Source: Streptomyces chromofuscus (GTDB lineage: Bacteria; Actinomycetota; Actinomycetes; Streptomycetales; Streptomycetaceae). From it: a stretch of 64,000 bases of DNA. Below, one piece after another: positions 55,049-64,000 of this stretch. The stretch's first letter is position 1. Every line of letters begins with the position of its first letter. Where the stretch lies: assembly GCF_015160875.1 (NCBI RefSeq), contig NZ_CP063374.1, positions 3,100,001 to 3,164,000 of the forward strand. The letters are read 5' to 3'. A program made the position numbers and the translations under genes. The notes beneath the pieces are model-generated. The model worked only from the letters and a program-made list of their open reading frames with translations, had not been told where the DNA came from and did no database searches.

Positions 55049-56623
55049 TCAGCCCGCCACGAACGTGTGCGCGGCCTTGTCGTGCCAGCACTGGCGCCAC
55101 GGCTTGTCGAACAGGCACCACAGGACGCCGACGAGGCCGAAGCAGAGCAGCCCGGACACGCTGTAGACGAGCCAGCGGCGCAGGGCCGCGCCGAAGGACG
55201 GGGCCTCGTGCGCCTCGATGTCCCACACCTCGAGGCCCAGCAGCTTCTTGCCCAGGGTGCGGCCCCACGTGGCGGTGGGCAGCGCCTCGTAGAGGACGCC
55301 GGCCAGGAGGAGCACGGCGAGGACGACGGCCAGGTACGTCGACGTCGTGCCGTCCAGCAGCCACACCGTGACCGTCTGGCCGGACAGCTTGGCCTCGTCG
55401 ATCTTGCCCTGGATGTGGTCGAGGGCCCGCGCGCCGAGCGGTACGGCGGCGACCGCGGTGACGCCCGCGACGACCAGGGTGTCGATCAACCGCGCCACCA
55501 GCCGCTTGCCGAGCCCGGCGGGGCGGGCCGCGGCCTGACGCCTCGCCGCCGCCTGGAAGACGTCCTCCACCGGGGGCTTCCAGGGGGCCACGGGCTGCTC
55601 GTCGGGGGTGGAGGCGCCGGCGAGACGGTGCACCTGCTGCGCCCAGGAGGACTGGCCGCCGCCGGGGCCCGAGGTGACCGGGGTGGCGGGAACGGAGGCC
55701 TGGGCCTGATGGGGGACGCCGGGGGACTGCGGGGCGGGCCCCGCGACCGGGGCCGACCGGTCCGCCGAGGCGCGCGCGGCGGCCGCCTTCCCGGCGCCGA
55801 AACCGGGACCGCCGGCGTTCTGGGCGGGCGTCTGGGCGGGCGGGCCGGGGGGCGGGGCCGTCCAGCCGGGGTTGCCCTGGCCGCCGGACGCGGCGGGGCC
55901 GGGCGTCGCCGGGCCGGACGCGCCCGTGTGCGGCGTGGCCGTCGGCCCCGGCACCCGCGCGCCCCCGCCCTGCGCCGCCGCCCCGTCCCCCTGCCCCGTG
56001 CGCGGGGTGAGCGCGCGGAACGTCATGGTGCCCGGGTCCTCGGCGGCGTCCTCAGCGCCGCTCGTGCCCCGGGAGTCGGCGGCCGGGCGGCGGAAGACGA
56101 ACGTGTTGCCGGAGCCCGCCGGCTCGGATCCGGCGGGCGACGGCGCTCCCGCCCGTCCGGGCGCAGCCGGGTGCTGGAGGGAGGACGCCGTGCCGTCCGT
56201 GCGGGCGGCGCTGCCCTCGGGCTGCACGGGCGGGTCGGCCGGGACGCGCGGGTCGGAGCCCTGGGCCGCGGGCCAGGAGACGCGCCGGTCCTGGTCGCCG
56301 CCGAAGCCGGACTGCCGGGACCGGTCGGCGCCCCAGGCCGAGGCGGGCTCGGGGCGGCTGCCGTGCTGGGCGTCGGAGGGGTCCTGGCGTACGGGCTCGG
56401 GGTCCTCGTCGAAGAAGTGCGGCCCGGTCTCCTCGACGGCGGGCCGCGCGGGGCGCACACCGGGCGGCGGGGCGAGCGGCGCGCCGTCGGCCGGGGCCGG
56501 GCGGCTGGTGCCCGGGACCCAGGCGGCTCCGTTCCAGTACCGGACATATCCAGGGATGGAGGGGTCCGGGTAGTAGCCCTCGCGGGGCCGGTCGTCGCCG
56601 GGTGCCGGGGTTGGGGCGCTCAT
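55049..56623 (-). CDS. DUF2510-RDD membrane protein
   Basis: 524 residues. The N-terminus (GYYPDPSIPGYVRYWNGAAW) is a DUF2510 motif of the WYxDPxxxxxxRYWDGxxW type. A long Pro/Ala/Gly-rich disordered middle (about 40-350) follows. The C-terminal RDD domain has GLGKRLVARLIDTLVVAGVTAV, TWGRTLGKKLLGLEVWD and FGLVGVLWCLFDKPWRQCWHDKAA. The neighbouring gene ends KPYKQGLHDKAA, so the two are paralogues. Function unknown. Confidence 0.88.
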   Translation of the reverse strand: MSAPTPAPGDDRPREGYYPDPSIPGYVRYWNGAAWVPGTSRPAPADGAPLAPPPGVRPARPAVEETGPHFFDEDPEPVRQDPSDAQHGSRPEPASAWGADRSRQSGFGGDQDRRVSWPAAQGSDPRVPADPPVQPEGSAARTDGTASSLQHPAAPGRAGAPSPAGSEPAGSGNTFVFRRPAADSRGTSGAEDAAEDPGTMTFRALTPRTGQGDGAAAQGGGARVPGPTATPHTGASGPATPGPAASGGQGNPGWTAPPPGPPAQTPAQNAGGPGFGAGKAAAARASADRSAPVAGPAPQSPGVPHQAQASVPATPVTSGPGGGQSSWAQQVHRLAGASTPDEQPVAPWKPPVEDVFQAAARRQAAARPAGLGKRLVARLIDTLVVAGVTAVAAVPLGARALDHIQGKIDEAKLSGQTVTVWLLDGTTSTYLAVVLAVLLLAGVLYEALPTATWGRTLGKKLLGLEVWDIEAHEAPSFGAALRRWLVYSVSGLLCFGLVGVLWCLFDKPWRQCWHDKAAHTFVAG

Positions 56624-56848
56624 GTCCGTCGTCCCGTATCTGCTCGGGGATGTGATGGGGGCCTCCACATCTATCAGACCGGCGCAACCGCCACCGCCCG
56701 TCCCGCTGGACCCACCCCTTTCGAGCACGGTTGTGCTACGGGCGGGGGAAGAAGTTCGGGAAACCCGCGTAATGCCGCCGCACTCCCCCGCTCCCTCCTC
56801 GTACGGGCCCGCCCCAGGGGCCCCGCGGACCGAAGGGAGAGCCACGAG

Positions 56849-57259
56849 ATGCACACCGTGGTGGAACGCGAACTGGAGCTGCGACTGATCCTGTCGCCGG
56901 AGCACGGCATCCCGGTGCCGGCCCGGCTGGGCTATCGCACCGACGACCCGTACGCCGTCCACATCAGCTTCCACATCCACTCCGACCACCCCGTCGACTG
57001 GGCGTTCGCCCGCGATCTGCTGGTGGAGGGGGTGTTCCGGCCGCGCGGGCACGGGGACGTGCGGGTATGGCCGGCGAAGGTGGGCGGGCGCGACGTCGTG
57101 GTGATGGCGCTGAGTTCGCCCGACGGGGACGCGCTGCTTCAGGCGCCGGCGGCCCAGGTGTCGGCCTGGCTGGAGCGCACGTTGCGGGTGGTGCCCCCCG
57201 GCAGTGAGGGCGAGCAGCTGGGCATCGACGACGGGTTGGCCCAGCTGCTCGCCCGGTGA
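56849..57259 (+). CDS. ssgG: SsgA-like sporulation/cell division protein
   Basis: A 136-residue SALP (SsgA-like) protein: LELRLILSPEHGIPVPARLGYRTDDPYAVHISFHI, PVDWAFARDLLVEGVFRPRGHGDVRVWP and VVMALSSPDGDALLQAPAAQVSAWLERT are diagnostic. SALPs control septum placement and spore wall steps in sporulating actinobacteria. The genomic place (between the RDD gene and the FAD oxidase) fits SsgG of S. coelicolor as I recall. GGGAGAG precedes the ATG. Confidence 0.88.
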   Translation: MHTVVERELELRLILSPEHGIPVPARLGYRTDDPYAVHISFHIHSDHPVDWAFARDLLVEGVFRPRGHGDVRVWPAKVGGRDVVVMALSSPDGDALLQAPAAQVSAWLERTLRVVPPGSEGEQLGIDDGLAQLLAR

Positions 57260-57302
57260 GGGCGGTCGAACCGGTCAAGCCGGTGAGACGGGAGGTGAGG
57301 CC

Positions 57303-58703
57303 TCAGAACAGCTTGCCGGGGTTGAGGATGCCCAGCGGGTCGAACACCTGCTTGATCGCCCGCTGCATCTCCACGCCGACGGGGCCGATCTCGCGCGCCA
57401 GCCACTCCTTCTTCAGCACGCCCACGCCGTGTTCGCCGGTGATCGTGCCGCCGAGCTCCAGGCCGAGGGCCATGATCTCGTCGAAGGACTCGCGGGCGCG
57501 CCGGCACTCGTCGGGGTCCTGGGCGTCGAAGCACACGGTCGGGTGGGTGTTGCCGTCACCCGCGTGGGCGACGACCCCGATGGTGAGCCGGTACTTGTCG
57601 GCGATGCGCTCGACGCCCTCGATCAGGTCGCCGAGCCGGGAGCGGGGCACGCACACGTCGTCGATCATCGTGGTGCCCCGGACCGCCTCCAGCGCGGTGA
57701 GCGACAGCCGCCGCGCCTGGAGCAGCAGTTCGGACTCGGCCGCGTCGTCCGCCGGGACGACCCCGGTGGCGCCGGCGGCCTCGCACAACGCCCCGACGGC
57801 GGCGAGGTCGGCGGCCGGGTCCGGGGTGTCGAAGGCGGCGAGCAGGAGGGCCTCGGTGGACTCGGGCAGCCCCATGTGCGCCAGGTCGTTGACGGCCCGG
57901 ACCGTCGTACGGTCCATCAGTTCCAGCAGGGAGGGCACGTGCCCGCCGGCCATGATCCGGCACACGGCGTCGCAGGCGGCGGCCGCGGAGGCGAACTCGG
58001 CGGCCAGCACCAGCTGCTGCGGCGGCTTGGGCCTCAGCCCCAGGACGGCCCGTACGACGATGCCGAGGGAGCCCTCGGAGCCGACGAACAGGCGGGTGAG
58101 GTCGTACCCGGCGACGCCCTTGGCGGTGCGGCGGCCGGTGGACATCAGGCGGCCGTCGGCGAGGACGACGTCGAGTCCGAGGACGTACTCGGCCGTCACC
58201 CCGTACTTCACGCAGCACAGGCCGCCCGAGGCGGTGCCGATGTTGCCGCCGATCGTGCACATCTCCCAGCTGGAGGGGTCCGGCGGGTAATAGAGGCCGT
58301 GTTCGCCGACGGCGCGGGCGAGGTCGGCGTTGACGACGCCGGGTTCCACGACGGCGATGCGGTCGACGGGGCTGATCTCCAGGACGCGGTCCATCTTCGT
58401 CAGCGACAGCACCACGCAGCCGTCGGTGGCGTTGGCCCCGCCCGACAGGCCGGTGCGGGCGCCCTGGGGAACCACCGGGACGCACAGTTCGGTGGCGGTG
58501 CGCATGACGTGCTGCACCTGTTCGACGGTGCGTGGCAGCACCACCACGGCCGGGGTGCCGGCCGGGCAGAAGCTCGCCATGTCGTTGGCGTAGGAGGCGG
58601 TGACGTCGGGATCGGTGAGGACGGCCTCGGCCGGCAGACCCGCCAGCAGCCGGTCCGTGAGGTTGCCCTGCGCTTCGTCGGGAGGGGCTTGGATACGGCT
58701 CAT
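57303..58703 (-). CDS. FAD-linked oxidase, GlcD type
   Basis: A 466-residue flavoprotein dehydrogenase of the glycolate/lactate (GlcD, D-lactate) type. The PCMH FAD domain reads VVVLPRTVEQVQHVMRTATE, VVPQGARTGLSGGANATDG and DPSSWEMCTIGGNIGTASGG. The C-terminal FAD-oxidase domain includes IGVVAHAGDGNTHPTVCF, EHGVGVLKKEWL and DPLGILNPGKLF. Oxidises a D-2-hydroxy acid. Convergent with ssgG, divergent from the TPR gene. Confidence 0.92.
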   Translation of the reverse strand: MSRIQAPPDEAQGNLTDRLLAGLPAEAVLTDPDVTASYANDMASFCPAGTPAVVVLPRTVEQVQHVMRTATELCVPVVPQGARTGLSGGANATDGCVVLSLTKMDRVLEISPVDRIAVVEPGVVNADLARAVGEHGLYYPPDPSSWEMCTIGGNIGTASGGLCCVKYGVTAEYVLGLDVVLADGRLMSTGRRTAKGVAGYDLTRLFVGSEGSLGIVVRAVLGLRPKPPQQLVLAAEFASAAAACDAVCRIMAGGHVPSLLELMDRTTVRAVNDLAHMGLPESTEALLLAAFDTPDPAADLAAVGALCEAAGATGVVPADDAAESELLLQARRLSLTALEAVRGTTMIDDVCVPRSRLGDLIEGVERIADKYRLTIGVVAHAGDGNTHPTVCFDAQDPDECRRARESFDEIMALGLELGGTITGEHGVGVLKKEWLAREIGPVGVEMQRAIKQVFDPLGILNPGKLF

Positions 58704-58801
58704 GATCACAGAGTGTCACCCGGGGCCATCGGTGTGAACCCCGTCTGCGGCACCCTTCGCCTGACGGGACGACGTCCCGGTACTGACGCACAGTGTGCGG
58801 C

Positions 58802-60268
58802 ATGGAGACCGGTGTGAAGACGGCCATCGAGACCGGCACGGGAAACGGGGCGAACGACCCGCGCGGCGCGGGCAGGGGTTCCGGGCGGCGACGTGCCCGG
58901 CTGGTCACGGGCGTGTTGCTCGGCCTGCTCGTCGCCTGCGTCGGCGCGGGCGGGCTGCTGTGGCTGACGCGCCCGCAGCCGCTGCCGGCTCCGCCCCCCG
59001 AGCCCGGCCCCGCCCAGCTCGCGACAGCCGCGGTCACCTCCGGGGTGCCGGCCGCGCTGCCGCATCTGGCGGCGCTGATCGCCGAGCGTGAGCGGCACCT
59101 GCGGACGCGTCCCGAAGACGCGCGGGCGTGGGCGCTGCTGGGGCTGGCGTACGTGGAACAGGGGCGGCGGACCGCCGACGCCGCCCACTACCCGACCGCC
59201 GAGCGGGCGCTGCGGACGTCGATGAGGCTGCTGCCGCACGGCAACGCCGGTGCCCTGGAGGGCATGGCTGCGCTGGCGAACGCGCGGCGGGACTTCCGGG
59301 CGGCGCGGACGTGGGGCGAGGCCGCGCTGAAGGTGGACCGCAAGCGCTGGACCACCCACTCGCTGCTGATCGAGGCGTACACCGGCCTCAACGACTACAA
59401 GGCCGCCCAGAGCACCCTCGAACGGCTCCAGAAACTGCACTCCGGTACGGCGGTGATGGCCCGGTCGGCCGCCGTGTACTGGGACCGGGGCTGGCGCGAG
59501 GACGCGGCGGCCACCCTGTCGGACGCGGCGGCGAGCGCCGGGGCGCCGGCGGAACGGGCGGCCTGGCTGGAGCGGGCCGGGCAGCTCGCCTGGGAGCGCG
59601 GGGACCGGGAGGTCGCCCTGCAGCACTTGGAGGAGGCGGTGCGCCTCGATCCCGACCTGCGGGCCGCGCAGGCCGGGCAGGCGCGCGCGCTGGCGGCGCT
59701 GGGGCGCACGACGGAGGCGCTGAACGCGTACCGGGTGGCGCTCGCCGAGCAGCCGTCGCCGGGTTACGCGCTGGAGCTGGGCGAGCTGTACGAGTCGCTG
59801 GGGCTCGACCAGGCGGCCCAGGTGCAGTACGACATGCTGCGCGCGCAGGTCCGCAACGCGGCGGCCGGCGGGGTGGACGAGGAGCTGGTGCTGGGGCGTC
59901 TGGAGGCGGACCACGGCGATCCCGACGAGGCCGTGCTGCGGCTGCGCGCCGAGTGGCGCAAGCAGCCGGGCATCGCGGTGGCCGACGCGCTGGGTTGGGC
60001 GCTGCACCGGGCGCAGGAGCACGAGGAGGCGCTGCGGTTCGCGGAGCGGGCGACCGACAAGGAGCACGGTGGCGGCGTGCGCAGTGCGCTGTACGCCTAC
60101 CACCGCGGGATGATCGAGAAGACGCTCGGTCTCCACGGGCCCGCCCGGCGGCACCTGCGGGAGGCGCTGCTGATCAATCCCTACTTCTCGCCGCTGTGGG
60201 CGCCGTCGGCGCGGGAGGCGCTCGACGAACTGGGCGAGCCGCCGCAGGTGGAGCCTCCGGCGGCCTAG
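58802..60268 (+). CDS. Membrane-anchored TPR protein
   Basis: 488 residues. A positive N-terminus and single membrane segment (RLVTGVLLGLLVACVGAGGLLWL) anchor a TPR superhelix outside or inside the membrane; repeats such as ARAWALLGLAYVEQGRR, RAAWLERAGQLAWERGDREVALQHLEEAVRLDP and LRAAQAGQARALAALGRTTEALNAYRVAL are clear. Starts at GTG 58793 or GTG 58814 (GGAG six bases upstream) are alternatives. The stop codon overlaps the left end of a MITE-like palindrome. Confidence 0.88.
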   Translation: METGVKTAIETGTGNGANDPRGAGRGSGRRRARLVTGVLLGLLVACVGAGGLLWLTRPQPLPAPPPEPGPAQLATAAVTSGVPAALPHLAALIAERERHLRTRPEDARAWALLGLAYVEQGRRTADAAHYPTAERALRTSMRLLPHGNAGALEGMAALANARRDFRAARTWGEAALKVDRKRWTTHSLLIEAYTGLNDYKAAQSTLERLQKLHSGTAVMARSAAVYWDRGWREDAAATLSDAAASAGAPAERAAWLERAGQLAWERGDREVALQHLEEAVRLDPDLRAAQAGQARALAALGRTTEALNAYRVALAEQPSPGYALELGELYESLGLDQAAQVQYDMLRAQVRNAAAGGVDEELVLGRLEADHGDPDEAVLRLRAEWRKQPGIAVADALGWALHRAQEHEEALRFAERATDKEHGGGVRSALYAYHRGMIEKTLGLHGPARRHLREALLINPYFSPLWAPSAREALDELGEPPQVEPPAA

Positions 60269-60434
60269 TGCCGCGGCAGGCAACGTGTGTCCGGCAAGGA
60301 GCGGCGTCCGGTGCGTGCTCCGGGGGTCCCTCCGGCCGGAAGCCCTCGTACTGGATGTACTGGGGCCTCCGGCCGGTGCGGCGAGAGGGCGTGCCGGGCG
60401 TCGCGACGGGGTGAACGTTGCCTGTCGCGGCACT
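60267..60434. mobile_element. MITE-like nested palindrome
   Basis: The 20-base ends AGTGCCGCGGCAGGCAACGT (60267-60286) and ACGTTGCCTGTCGCGGCACT (60415-60434) are inverted copies with one mismatch, 168 bases overall. Inside, CCGGCCGGAAGCCC and GGGCCTCCGGCCGG pair around GTACTGGATGTAC, giving a nested hairpin. No coding sequence. The left end contains the last bases of the TPR gene's stop codon. Similar elements are dispersed in Streptomyces, as I recall. Confidence 0.7.
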
Positions 60435-60458
60435 GGCACCCGTCGGGGTCGGGCCCCG

Positions 60459-61667
<1,209 letters not shown>

Positions 61668-61727
61668 TCAGTGATACGGCGGCGATGGCGGACTCTCTGT
61701 ACAGGATGACCACCCCGGGAGGCTGAT

Positions 61728-62198
61728 GTGGCGATCGATCGACTGGACGGGCGGATCATCGTGCTGCTCGCGCGCGAGCCGCGGATCGGCGTGCTGGAGA
61801 TGTCCCGCCGGCTGGGGGTCGCGCGGGGCACCGTGCAGGCCCGGCTGGACCGGCTTCAGTCGAATGGCGTCATCCGCGGATTCGGCCCGCAGGTCGACCC
61901 GGCGGCCCTCGGCTACCCGGTCACCGCCTTCGCCACGCTGGAGATCCGGCAGGGTCAAGGGGCGGACGTGCGCGCCCACTTGGCGACCGTGCCGGAGGTG
62001 TTGGAACTGCACACCACGACCGGCAGCGGGGACATGCTGTGCCGGCTGGTCGCCCGCTCGAACGCCGATCTTCAGCGTGTGATCGACCTGGTCGTCGGTT
62101 TTGATGGCATCGTGCGGGCCGCGACGGCGATCGTGATGGAGAACCCCGTTCCGCTGCGGATCATCCCGCTGGTGGAGCAGGCGGCGCTCCAGGAATGA
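61728..62198 (+). CDS. Lrp/AsnC family regulator
   Basis: A 156-residue feast/famine regulator: the N-terminal winged helix (IDRLDGRIIVLLAREPRIGVLEMSRRLGVARGTVQARLDRLQSNGVI) and the RAM ligand domain (VTAFATLEIRQGQGADVRAHLATVPEVLELHTTTGSGDMLCRLVAR). Divergent from hppD, so likely controls it in response to an aromatic amino acid. It overlaps no gene; the osmoprotectant operon follows 58 bases later. Confidence 0.93.
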   Translation: MAIDRLDGRIIVLLAREPRIGVLEMSRRLGVARGTVQARLDRLQSNGVIRGFGPQVDPAALGYPVTAFATLEIRQGQGADVRAHLATVPEVLELHTTTGSGDMLCRLVARSNADLQRVIDLVVGFDGIVRAATAIVMENPVPLRIIPLVEQAALQE

Positions 62199-62256
62199 GC
62201 CAACGATCACCGGGAAGGCGACGACGGGAGTGATCGAGGCTGAGGGGTGATGGCGG

Positions 62257-62904
62257 GTGAACTTCTGGGAGTACCTCGGCAGCCGTTACCAGCAGTTCTT
62301 CGTGGACGCCTACCAGCACGCCAGCGTCGTCTTCCAGTGCATGGTCGTGGCGACCGCGCTGGGTGTGCTGATCGGCGTGGTCACCTACCGCTCCGAGTGG
62401 GCCGGGAACCTGGCGACCCTCGCCACCTCCACGATCCTGACCATTCCGTCGCTGGCCATGATCGGTCTGCTGATCCCGGTGGTGGGGCTCGGCGTGCCGC
62501 CGACCGTGATCGCGCTGACGCTGTACGGGCTGCTGCCGATCGTCCGCAACGCGATCGTGGGGCTGCGCGGTGTCGATCCCACACTGGTGGACGCGGCCAC
62601 GGGCATCGGGATGTCCCGGATCAAGCGGCTGGTGCGGGTCGAGTTGCCGCTCGCCTGGCCGCCGATCCTGACCGGCATCCGGGTCTCGACGCAGATGCTG
62701 ATGGGCATCGCCGCCATCGCGGCGTACGCCTCCGGTCCCGGGCTGGGCAACCTGATCTTCCGCGGGCTCGCGTCGCTGGGCAGCGCGAACGCGCTGAACC
62801 AGGTGCTCGCGGGCACGCTCGGGATCCTCGTCCTGGCGCTGCTGTTCGACGCCGCGTACGTGCTGATCGGTCGCCTGACCATTTCGAGGGGGATCCGTGT
62901 CTGA
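62257..62904 (+). CDS. Osmoprotectant ABC transporter permease (OpuCB type)
   Basis: A 215-residue, five- to six-helix permease. SEWAGNLATLATSTILTIPSLAMIGLLIPVVGLG and the EAA-like loop DAATGIGMSRIKRLVRVELPLAWPPILTGI are typical of glycine betaine/choline importers. The GTG start at 62257 gives VNFWEYL; the stop lies inside the ATPase gene, which starts 8 bases earlier, so the two are coupled. Confidence 0.9.
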   Translation: MNFWEYLGSRYQQFFVDAYQHASVVFQCMVVATALGVLIGVVTYRSEWAGNLATLATSTILTIPSLAMIGLLIPVVGLGVPPTVIALTLYGLLPIVRNAIVGLRGVDPTLVDAATGIGMSRIKRLVRVELPLAWPPILTGIRVSTQMLMGIAAIAAYASGPGLGNLIFRGLASLGSANALNQVLAGTLGILVLALLFDAAYVLIGRLTISRGIRV

Positions 62905-64000
62905 GTCCCACGGCGCGTCCATCGAGCTGGAGAACCTCACCAAGCGCTACCCCGGCAATCCCCAGCCCGCCGTCGAGAACGTCAGCATGGAGATCAAGGC
63001 GGGCGAGACGGTGATCTTCGTCGGCCCGTCGGGGTGCGGCAAGTCGACGACGCTCAAGATGATCAACAGGTTGATCGAGCCGTCCGGCGGTCGCATCCGG
63101 ATCGGCGGGCAGGACGTGACCCACATCGACCCGGTCGGGCTGCGCCGCAAGGTCGGCTACGCGATCCAGGCGTCCGGCCTGTTCCCGCACATGACGGTCG
63201 CCCAGAACATCGCGCTGGTGCCGAAGATGATCGGCTGGTCGAAGTCGCGCGTCCGGGAGCGGGTCGAGGAGATGCTCGATCTCGTCGGGCTCGACCCGGG
63301 CGAGTTCCACGGGCGCTATCCGCGCCAGCTGTCGGGCGGGCAGCAGCAACGGGTCGGCGTGGCGCGGGCGCTGGCCGCCGATCCGCCGGTGCTGCTGATG
63401 GACGAGCCGTTCGGCGCGGTGGACCCGATCACGCGGGACCACCTGCAGGACGAGCTGATCCGGCTCCAGCGCGAGCTGCACAAGACGATCGTGTTCGTCA
63501 CGCACGACTTCGACGAGGCGATCAAGCTGGGCGACCGGATCGCGGTGCTGCGGGAGCGTTCGCACATCGCGCAGTTCGACACACCGGAGGCGATCCTCAC
63601 CAACCCGGCGGACGACTTCGTGTCCGGGTTCGTGGGCGCCGGGGCGGCGCTGAAGCGGCTGAACCTCAGCCGTGTACGGGACGTGGAGATCACCGACTAC
63701 CCGACGGTGACCGTGGACGACCCGCTCCAGAGCATCTTCAACCGGCTGCGCTCCAGCGGTACGAACGAGATCCTGCTGCTGGACAAGCGGGGCCGCCCCT
63801 ACAAGTGGCTCAGGCGGGGCGACCTGATGCGGGCGAAGGGCTCGCTGGCGCGGGCCGGGACCCTGGTGCACGACACGGTGACGAGGGACGCGACCCTGCG
63901 GGACGCGCTGGAGGCCGTCCTGACGGACAACACCGGCCGGGTGGCGGTGACCGGGCGGCGGGGCGAGTACACCGGCGTCGTCGACATGGAGACGCTGATG
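62897..64000 (+). CDS. Partial osmoprotectant ABC transporter ATPase (OpuCA/ProV type)
   Basis: The ATPase of the glycine betaine-type importer, cut by the window end after 368 codons. The GTG at 62897 has GAGGGGG just before it. Walker A is VGPSGCGKST, Q-loop YAIQASGLFPHMTV, signature LSGGQQQRVG, Walker B VLLMDEPFGAVD, switch His VTHDFDEAIK. Two CBS-like segments follow (VDDPLQSIFNRLRSSG and TRDATLRDALEAVLTDNTGRV), which sense ionic strength in OpuA-type proteins. Further genes of the operon (second permease, binding protein) probably follow. Confidence 0.93.
   Translation, partial: MSESHGASIELENLTKRYPGNPQPAVENVSMEIKAGETVIFVGPSGCGKSTTLKMINRLIEPSGGRIRIGGQDVTHIDPVGLRRKVGYAIQASGLFPHMTVAQNIALVPKMIGWSKSRVRERVEEMLDLVGLDPGEFHGRYPRQLSGGQQQRVGVARALAADPPVLLMDEPFGAVDPITRDHLQDELIRLQRELHKTIVFVTHDFDEAIKLGDRIAVLRERSHIAQFDTPEAILTNPADDFVSGFVGAGAALKRLNLSRVRDVEITDYPTVTVDDPLQSIFNRLRSSGTNEILLLDKRGRPYKWLRRGDLMRAKGSLARAGTLVHDTVTRDATLRDALEAVLTDNTGRVAVTGRRGEYTGVVDMETLM

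Noticed and set aside
54878..57259. 793-codon plus-strand frame antisense to the DUF2510-RDD gene
   Set aside because: Gly/Arg-rich with no motif until the SsgA-like region, which has its own start and ribosome site at 56849.

Overview
The window is chromosomal DNA of a Streptomyces (very high GC, strong third-position GC bias, GTG starts, GGAGG ribosome sites). From about 31 kb onward the gene order matches what I recall of the S. coelicolor SCO2897-SCO2930 core: class A PBP, sugE, GroES-like, bcp, tRNA-Leu, rdgB, rph, nagF/nagE, cysM-cysO-mec, clpS, pncB, pncA, M6 protease, ssgG-like gene, hppD. The first 31 kb is more accessory.

Region 1 (1-15.2 kb) is a defence island between recombination scars. 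After a partial SEC-C gene and a stretch with two inverted, integrase-like fragments, seven genes read the same way: a Vsr endonuclease, a Z1 ATPase/helicase, a DUF4420-type PD-(D/E)XK protein, a MutL/MORC-like GHKL ATPase, an unknown protein and two cytosine-5 DNA methyltransferases. Start/stop overlaps tie the central genes into one operon. The Z1 + DUF4420 + GHKL core resembles the MZA antiviral system, but no AIPR gene follows. The first methyltransferase has Arg where the catalytic Cys should be; the second has all motifs. Two broken transposase genes (IS5-like and IS256-like) close the island on the right.

Region 2 (14.8-31.3 kb) holds a DUF5959 gene, an ATP-binding/XRE/DUF397 regulatory set, a decayed PIG-L deacetylase, a secreted vanadium haloperoxidase-like protein, an Hsp20 gene with a clear promoter and palindrome, VOC and alpha/beta hydrolase genes, an MFS transporter, a DUF445 protein, a GDSL lipase, a LiaF-like DUF1707 protein and a three-gene ABC-2 exporter.

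Region 3 (31.4-64 kb) is core metabolism and cell biology. It carries several regulatory RNAs and sites: a guanidine-III riboswitch before sugE, a 31-codon Cys-containing leader ORF before cysO-cysM, and DasR-type dre operators before both nagE genes. Nicotinate salvage (pncB, pncA) is followed by two back-to-back tandem-repeat arrays (65 bp and about 118 bp). The end holds two RDD membrane proteins, an SsgA-like protein, an FAD-linked oxidase, a TPR protein followed by a MITE-like palindrome, hppD with a divergent Lrp regulator, and an osmoprotectant ABC transporter whose ATPase gene runs off the window.
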